6,133 nt of DNA, from contig CANJXD010000361.1 in NCBI GenBank assembly GCA_947478535.1, positions 1-6,133 of the forward strand, written 5' to 3'. Made by a program: the position numbers and the translations under genes. Source of the stretch: Acetobacteraceae bacterium (GTDB lineage: Bacteria > Pseudomonadota > Alphaproteobacteria > Acetobacterales > Acetobacteraceae). The number at the start of each line of letters is the position of its first letter. Within the stretch, counting starts at the first letter, position 1. The notes below the pieces were generated by a model, which was given only the letters and a program-made list of their open reading frames with translations, had not been told where the DNA came from and made no database searches. Positions 1 to 3,702 of this stretch are shown here, piece after piece.

Positions 1-321
1 ACTCGCCACAAGGGCCGTGGCATCGAGACCGAACACCCCGCGGTGTTCCCGGTGGTGCTGCCGGAATTCCTGATGCTGACCTACACCGACGAGGGCGTGG
101 TGGTGTTCGAACCGTTCGGTGGATCCGGCACCACCATCCTGGCGGGTCAGCGGACCGGCCGCCGCGTGCGTGCCATCGAACTGGCGCCGGCCTATGTCGA
201 CCTGGCGGTCGCCCGTTGGCGGATGCTGCATCCCGACCTGCCGGTGACGCTGGCCGATGATGGGCGCGATTACGACACCGTGGCCGCGGCGCGGGTGGAG
301 GTAACCGCCGATGCAGCCTGA
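1..321 (+). CDS. DNA methyltransferase, C-terminal part (5' end outside window)
   Basis: This is the last 106 residues of an S-adenosylmethionine-dependent DNA amino-methyltransferase (N6-adenine or N4-cytosine type). The frame is open from base 1, so the gene starts upstream; the GTG at 43 is internal and should not be used as a start. Visible motifs are EHPAVFPVVLP (residues 11-21), the usual element just before the SAM-binding motif, and EPFGGSGTT (37-45), the SAM-binding motif I. These are followed by a helix ending in RTGRR and by AIELAPAYVDLAVARW. Finding motif I at the C-terminal end, with no DPPY motif after it, fits the beta-class order in which DPPY lies upstream; here it would be outside the window. 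The last 11 bases overlap the next gene, another methyltransferase with the same C-terminal layout. Target base and recognition sequence cannot be read from this fragment. Confidence 0.88.
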   Translation, partial: TRHKGRGIETEHPAVFPVVLPEFLMLTYTDEGVVVFEPFGGSGTTILAGQRTGRRVRAIELAPAYVDLAVARWRMLHPDLPVTLADDGRDYDTVAAARVEVTADAA

Positions 322-1579
322 CCTCGTCGTCTCCGCGCTGCCGGTGGTGGCGCTGGTCCCCTATGCTGAGAACGCGCGCACGCATTCGCCGTCGCAGGTG
401 GCGCAGATCGCCGCCTCCATCGCCGAGTTCGGCTTCGTGAACCCGGTGCTGGTCGACGCCGAGGGCGTGCTCATCGCCGGCCACGGCCGCGTCATGGCGG
501 CGAAGCAGCTGGGTCTCGCTTCCGTGCCGGTCCTGCGGCTCGGCCATTTGTCCCCGGCGCAGGCGCGTGCCCTGCGCCTGGCGGACAACCAGATTGCGCT
601 GAACTCGGGCTGGGACGAGGCGCTGCTAGCTGCCGAGATCGCCCGCATCCGCGATGAGGCCATCGTCGACCTGGACGTGCTCGGCTTCTCTGGCATGGAG
701 CTCGACCGGCTGTTGGCGGCCGCCGATGCCGGCCTCGGCGATGATGCAGATGACGCCCCACCACCGCCCGTGGTGCCGGTCACCCGCACGGGCGATCTCT
801 GGCGCTGCGGGGAGCACCGCCTGCTATGCGGCGATGCAACGAAGCTGGTCGACGTGCAGCGTGCGCTCGGTGCCGGGCACCTGGCGGACATGGCGTTCCA
901 AGATCCTCCGTATAATGTTGCTTATGAAGGCGGCACCGCGGCGAAGATGACCATCGCCAACGACGCGCTCGGCGGTGGTTTCGCCGACTTCCTTCGGCCA
1001 GCCTTCGCCAACGTGCTCTCGGTCACGAAGGGCGCCTGCTACGTCTGCATGTCTTCCTCCGAATGGCCGACGCTGCATCGCGTCTGGCAGGAGGCCGGGG
1101 GCAAGTGGTCGAGCACGATCATCTGGGCGAAGAACACCTTTGCCCTCGGCCGCGCCGACTATCACCAGCAGTTCGAAGCCATGCTCTATGGCTGGAAAGC
1201 GGGCAGCCAACACTACTGGTGCGGCGCGCGCGACCAGGGAAATGTCTGGCACTTCGACAAGCCGGCGCGGAACGACTTGCATCCCACGATGAAGCCGGTG
1301 GCGCTGGTCGAGCGCGCCATCCGCAACAGCAGCAAGCCGCGCGACACGGTGCTGGACTGCTTCGGTGGCTCGGGCACCACCATGATCGCAGCGGAGCGGA
1401 CGGGGCGTCGCGCCGTGCTGCTGGAGATCGATCCTGCCTATGCCGATGTCATCGTGCGGCGGTGGCAGGAGGCGACCGGCGAAGCCGCGGTGCTGGACGG
1501 CGAGGACCGCACTTTCGCCGACATCGCCAAGGCGCGCGGCGTCGTCGATCATCATGTGATCCAGACAGCCGAATCATAG
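311..1579 (+). CDS. ParB-like domain / DNA methyltransferase fusion protein
   Basis: A 422-residue protein predicted to methylate an exocyclic amino group of DNA. Residues about 8-110 form a ParB/sulfiredoxin-like N-terminal domain: NARTHS (21-26), a helix, NPVLVD (44-49), the GHGR box (57-60) and the conserved ALRLADNQIALNSGWD stretch (87-102). An acidic and proline-rich linker follows (143-155). The methyltransferase domain has GDLWRCGEHRLLCGDAT (161-177), the catalytic DPPY (198-201), HPTMKPV (324-330) and motif I FGGSGTT (351-357), in beta-class order. The start at 311 is supported by GGAGG at 297-301, 9 bases upstream; the gene overlaps the end of the preceding methyltransferase by 11 bases, suggesting translational coupling. 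Proteins of this architecture are common in phages and prophages. Protection of phage DNA from host restriction is the likely role, but this is inferred. Whether the ParB-like domain is catalytic or only binds DNA is unknown. Confidence 0.92.
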   Translation: MQPDLVVSALPVVALVPYAENARTHSPSQVAQIAASIAEFGFVNPVLVDAEGVLIAGHGRVMAAKQLGLASVPVLRLGHLSPAQARALRLADNQIALNSGWDEALLAAEIARIRDEAIVDLDVLGFSGMELDRLLAAADAGLGDDADDAPPPPVVPVTRTGDLWRCGEHRLLCGDATKLVDVQRALGAGHLADMAFQDPPYNVAYEGGTAAKMTIANDALGGGFADFLRPAFANVLSVTKGACYVCMSSSEWPTLHRVWQEAGGKWSSTIIWAKNTFALGRADYHQQFEAMLYGWKAGSQHYWCGARDQGNVWHFDKPARNDLHPTMKPVALVERAIRNSSKPRDTVLDCFGGSGTTMIAAERTGRRAVLLEIDPAYADVIVRRWQEATGEAAVLDGEDRTFADIAKARGVVDHHVIQTAES

Positions 1580-1603
1580 CACCACGATAACGCTCCATCT
1601 CGC

Positions 1604-1651
1604 TTGGCTCGTGCGCGGTACAGCGCGAATGGTCCGTCACACGCAGGGGAT
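1604..1651 (+). repeat. Conserved leader element, copy 1 (upstream of the 78-residue gene)
   Basis: Bases 1620-1651 match 2915-2946 at 29 of 32 positions without gaps. The shared blocks are acagcgcgaat, gtccgtcac and cgcaggg. TTGGCT (1604-1609) is also shared at exactly the same offset, whereas the ten bases between it and the core differ. The core starts 59 bases before the ATG at 1679. Both copies lie upstream of small genes, so this is probably a promoter, operator or 5' leader rather than coding sequence. TTGGCT could be a -35 box, but the sequence at the matching -10 position (around 1627-1632) is a poor match. Directly after the core, gcaggg/ccctgc (1643-1648 and 1653-1658) can form a short hairpin with a four-base loop. 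Confidence 0.6.
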
Positions 1652-1678
1652 GCCCTGCAGCAACAGACGGAAACCACG

Positions 1679-1915
1679 ATGACCGACCGCGAAGCCCGCG
1701 CCGCCCGCAACCAGGAAAACAGCCTGGCCGCCTTCCTGGCGAAAAAAGCCGAATTCGACGCTCTCCTCGCGGAACTCACCCAGGCCAGCGCGGACCACTT
1801 CGGCGCGGATCCGGAGACGGTGCTCTGGGGCGAGGCCGCCTGGCTTTCGGACGCCACCGCGAAGCTGAAGGACATCGCGGACCAGCATTTCCGCCGCGGC
1901 GAATACGCAGCCTAA
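1679..1915 (+). CDS. Small hypothetical phage protein (78 aa)
   Basis: I do not recognise a named family. The protein is short, charged and predicted mostly helical: a basic N-terminus (REARAARNQ), a helix AFLAKKAEFDALLAELTQASADHF, the segment GADPETVLWGEAAWL in the middle, and a C-terminal helix ending RRGEYAA. There is no signal peptide, membrane segment or cysteine. The frame is open back to 1604, but ATG 1679 is preferred: it has GGAAA at 1669-1673 with a 5-base gap, the same spacing as the other gene carrying this leader, and the added upstream residues would be translated from the conserved leader repeat. The position between the methyltransferases and the DUF3489 gene suggests an accessory phage gene. 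No function is proposed. Confidence 0.72.
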   Translation: MTDREARAARNQENSLAAFLAKKAEFDALLAELTQASADHFGADPETVLWGEAAWLSDATAKLKDIADQHFRRGEYAA

Positions 1916-1934
1916 CGCAGGCCACTCCCGCACC

Positions 1935-1960
1935 GCCCCGCGAGGCCTGGCCTGCGGGGC
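1935..1960 (+). other. Strong GC-rich hairpin between two genes
   Basis: The left arm gccccgc (1935-1941) pairs perfectly with gcggggc (1954-1960). Inside it, aggc (1943-1946) pairs with gcct (1950-1953) around a three-base loop, leaving G1942 as the only bulge, so 11 base pairs form. It lies 19 bases after the stop codon at 1915 and 50 bases before the ATG at 2011. No T-run follows, so it is not a typical intrinsic terminator; it may stabilise the 3' end of the upstream message, attenuate transcription, or have no role. The rest of the 1916-2010 gap shows nothing else except the ribosome binding site for the next gene. Confidence 0.5.
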
Positions 1961-2010
1961 TCCCGGCAGTAGGGGCCGATGGTCGGCGCCCGGAACCGGA
2001 GACCAACACG

Positions 2011-2826
2011 ATGATCAAGCTTTCCGATACCCAGCGCGTGATCCTCAGCGTCGCCGCGCTGCACGAGATGGGCCTCGCCCGCGCACCCAAGACCCTGCCG
2101 GCCGCCGCCCGCAACGCGGTGTTCCGCAGCTTGATCAAGAACAACCTGCTCACCGAGATCAACGCCCCGCGGGAGCATGTCGGGCTGGGCTGGCGCCAGG
2201 ACGAGTACGGGACCTGGATCGTGGCGCGCATCACCGACGAGGGGCTGCGCGCCATCGGCATCGACCCGAACGAGGGCGACGCGGTGGCCAACACGGCGCC
2301 CACGGTGGCGACGGACGACGCGGCGGGGGAAAGCCCCGCGCCCGCCGCCGAAGCCGCCCAGGGCTCGCCCCTGCCGGAGGAAATCGCCATGCTCGACCAG
2401 GCCCTGGCGGCGCGCACCGCCACGCCGCGCGCCAGCCTGCGCGACGCAGCACAGCGGGTCCTTAATGCCTGGGACGCGAGCCCTGCGCAGGACGCCACGG
2501 ACAATCCCATCTCCCGCGCGATCGAGGCCCTGCGCACCCTGCTCGCCGGCAAGTCCGCCCGCGCTCCGCGCGACGCCAGCGCGCCGCGCAAGCCGCGCGA
2601 GGGGACGAAGCAGGAGCAGGTGCTGGCCATGCTGCGCAGGCCCGAGGGCGCGACTGTCGCCCAGATCGCCGAAGCCACGGCTTGGAACAGCAACACGGTC
2701 CGCGGCTTTCTCGCCGGCCTGAAGAAGAAGGGCCACGCGGTCGAGGTGAAGTCCCGCGAGCGGATGGTCGGCCCGAACAAGACGGGCGCCAAAGGCTCCT
2801 ACACGATCTACGCTTTGGCAAAGTGA
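2011..2826 (+). CDS. DUF3489-domain protein with winged-helix-like C-terminus
   Basis: A 271-residue protein. The N-terminal part (about 1-85) is a helical, winged-helix-like region beginning LSDTQRVILSVAAL and including FRSLIKNNLLTEI (38-50) and ARITDEGLRAIGI (72-84). A low-complexity Ala/Pro/acidic linker follows (about 90-120), then a helical middle and a basic stretch rich in Lys, Arg and Pro (181-198). The C-terminal domain (199-270) reads KQEQVLAMLRRPEGATVAQI, then a helix-turn-helix-like segment through NSNTVRGFLAGLKKKGHAV, and ends SYTIYAL; this is the pattern I associate with DUF3489. DNA binding, perhaps as a regulator, is inferred from the fold pattern; no target is known. ATG 2011 is supported by GGAGA at 1998-2002, 8 bases upstream. 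A hairpin precedes the gene and a terminator-like hairpin follows it, so it may be transcribed separately from its neighbours. Confidence 0.85.
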   Translation: MIKLSDTQRVILSVAALHEMGLARAPKTLPAAARNAVFRSLIKNNLLTEINAPREHVGLGWRQDEYGTWIVARITDEGLRAIGIDPNEGDAVANTAPTVATDDAAGESPAPAAEAAQGSPLPEEIAMLDQALAARTATPRASLRDAAQRVLNAWDASPAQDATDNPISRAIEALRTLLAGKSARAPRDASAPRKPREGTKQEQVLAMLRRPEGATVAQIAEATAWNSNTVRGFLAGLKKKGHAVEVKSRERMVGPNKTGAKGSYTIYALAK

Positions 2827-2858
2827 AGCGTCGCAGCCACAGCGTCGTCCATCATCCG

Positions 2859-2891
2859 AGGCGCCGGGGATCATCCAGATTCCCGGCGCTT
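2859..2891 (+). terminator. Candidate intrinsic terminator after the DUF3489 gene
   Basis: A 12-pair stem around a nine-base loop: the left arm aggcgccgggga (2859-2870) faces ttcccggcgctt (2880-2891), with eight consecutive perfect GC pairs and two G-T wobbles. It begins 32 bases after the stop at 2826. The T-tract is minimal (two or three T, then AA), as is common in high-GC genomes. The conserved leader of the next gene begins 8 bases downstream, which fits a transcript end followed by a new start. Confidence 0.55.
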
Positions 2892-2898
2892 AATCGAG

Positions 2899-2946
2899 TT
2901 GGCTGCGCTCCGACACAGCGCGAATCGTCCGTCACGCGCAGGGCAT
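2899..2946 (+). repeat. Conserved leader element, copy 2 (upstream of the 98-residue gene)
   Basis: Second copy of the element at 1604-1651: TTGGCT at 2899-2904, ten diverged bases, then a core at 2915-2946 matching copy 1 at 29 of 32 positions. The core begins 58 bases before the ATG at 2973 and shares the downstream order of a short hairpin (here gggc/gccc at 2941-2944 and 2950-2953), a gacgga ribosome-binding region and acgATG. It follows a terminator-like hairpin. A promoter or regulatory leader is the simplest reading; a short partial duplication without function is the alternative. Confidence 0.6.
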
Positions 2947-2972
2947 CCGGCCCCGCCGCGACGGAGATTACG

Positions 2973-3269
2973 ATGGACCAGAAGCCAAATGTCGCGGAGC
3001 GCCGCTGGATCATCCTGGCGCAGGACGGCCGCCACGTGACGATGGGACGTGCCGCACCGCCCAGCGAGGCGGAAGTCGAGACGGCAGCCGCGGCGCTCGC
3101 TGCGCAGGGGCTCGCCGGCTGGCTCGCCACACTGGACGGCAATTACTGGTCGCGCCGCCGCGTGGTGCTCGCCGCGGTGCAGACGCTCGGCGACGGCGCC
3201 GCGCTGGATTGGCCCGCTGCCATCACCGCCTTTGAAGCCGCCCGCCAGCGCGCCCTTCGTCCCCTCTGA
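2973..3269 (+). CDS. Small hypothetical phage protein (98 aa)
   Basis: No family is recognised with certainty. The protein begins MDQKPNVAERRWIILAQDGR and looks like a compact alpha/beta protein: strand RWIILAQDG (11-19), then HVTMGRAAPPSEAEVETAAAAL, then GLAGWLATLDGNYWSRRR with several aromatic residues, and a C-terminal helix ITAFEAARQRALRPL. There is no signal peptide or membrane segment. The frame is open from 2682, inside the preceding gene, but ATG 2973 is chosen because GGAGA (2963-2967) sits 5 bases upstream, exactly the arrangement of the other gene with this leader, and because the upstream extension would cross the terminator-like hairpin and the repeat. It lies immediately before the terminase genes, in the same reading frame as the next gene and 42 bases ahead of it. 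A phage accessory role is inferred from position only. Confidence 0.75.
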   Translation: MDQKPNVAERRWIILAQDGRHVTMGRAAPPSEAEVETAAAALAAQGLAGWLATLDGNYWSRRRVVLAAVQTLGDGAALDWPAAITAFEAARQRALRPL

Positions 3270-3311
3270 CAAGGCCGGCATCGCTATCACGCGCGGCGGG
3301 AGGTCGCCGCC

Positions 3312-3698
3312 ATGCCGGAACCGACCGCCTCCACGCGCGAGGCCGCCCGCTCACCCCTGGCCAATGGCGCCGGCGCGGAGGCCACGCCCTTCGCCCGGCT
3401 GAAGGTCGCGCAGCTCGCGCTGAAGGTGGAGGCGCAGCGCCTCTCGCTGGACGAGACCAAGCGCCGCCTGCTCGACGTCACCGAGTCCAATGCCGCGCTC
3501 GATGAGATCGGCAGCACGATGCGCGACGCGCTGCTGCGCTGGCCGACCCGCGTGTCTGGCCTGATCGCCGCCGAGATCAGCGTCGACCCGCATCTGCTGC
3601 AGACCATCCTGCAGAGCCACATCAACGACCTGCTGACGGAGGCCGCCGATCGCTTCGATCCAGCAGGCCTCGGAGGGAACCGATCTCCCCAGCCGTGA
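3312..3698 (+). CDS. Probable phage terminase small subunit (Nu1-like, short)
   Basis: A 128-residue protein, probably the small terminase subunit that recognises the phage DNA packaging site and loads the large subunit. Evidence is mostly positional: its stop lies 4 bases before the most upstream start available to the large terminase gene. The sequence fits: a disordered Ala/Thr/Pro-rich N-terminus (1-25), a long coiled-coil-type helix FARLKVAQLALKVEAQRL continuing to about residue 60, then a region resembling the C-terminal half of Nu1-like proteins, with MRDALLRWPTRVSGLIAAEI, VDPHLLQTILQSHINDLLTEAADRF. Nu1-type proteins usually carry an N-terminal winged-helix DNA-binding domain; none is visible here, and the protein is shorter than I would expect. 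ATG 3312 has GGGAGG at 3298-3303, 8 bases upstream. It could instead be an unrelated small protein of the packaging operon. Confidence 0.62.
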   Translation: MPEPTASTREAARSPLANGAGAEATPFARLKVAQLALKVEAQRLSLDETKRRLLDVTESNAALDEIGSTMRDALLRWPTRVSGLIAAEISVDPHLLQTILQSHINDLLTEAADRFDPAGLGGNRSPQP

Positions 3699-3702
3699 GC
3701 AT

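Noticed and set aside
824..1555. Minus-strand 243-codon frame opposite the ParB-methyltransferase gene.
   Set aside because: The + strand has clear ParB-like and methyltransferase motifs along the whole length; the antisense product has no recognisable motif.
1604..1678. Longer N-terminus for the 78-residue protein from TTG 1604.
   Set aside because: The extension would be read out of the conserved leader repeat, and ATG 1679 has the matching ribosome binding site and spacing.
1776..2874. Two long minus-strand frames (338 and 320 codons) opposite the DUF3489 gene.
   Set aside because: They overlap each other and a recognisable + strand gene with a good ribosome binding site. Their translations are low-complexity Ala/Arg/Gly-rich sequence typical of high-GC antisense frames.
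1604..2946. The two leader copies as a CRISPR array, attachment-site pair or transposon ends.
   Set aside because: There are only two direct copies about 1.3 kb apart, each at a fixed distance from a start codon. There are no regular spacers, no integrase or transposase in between and no inverted ends.
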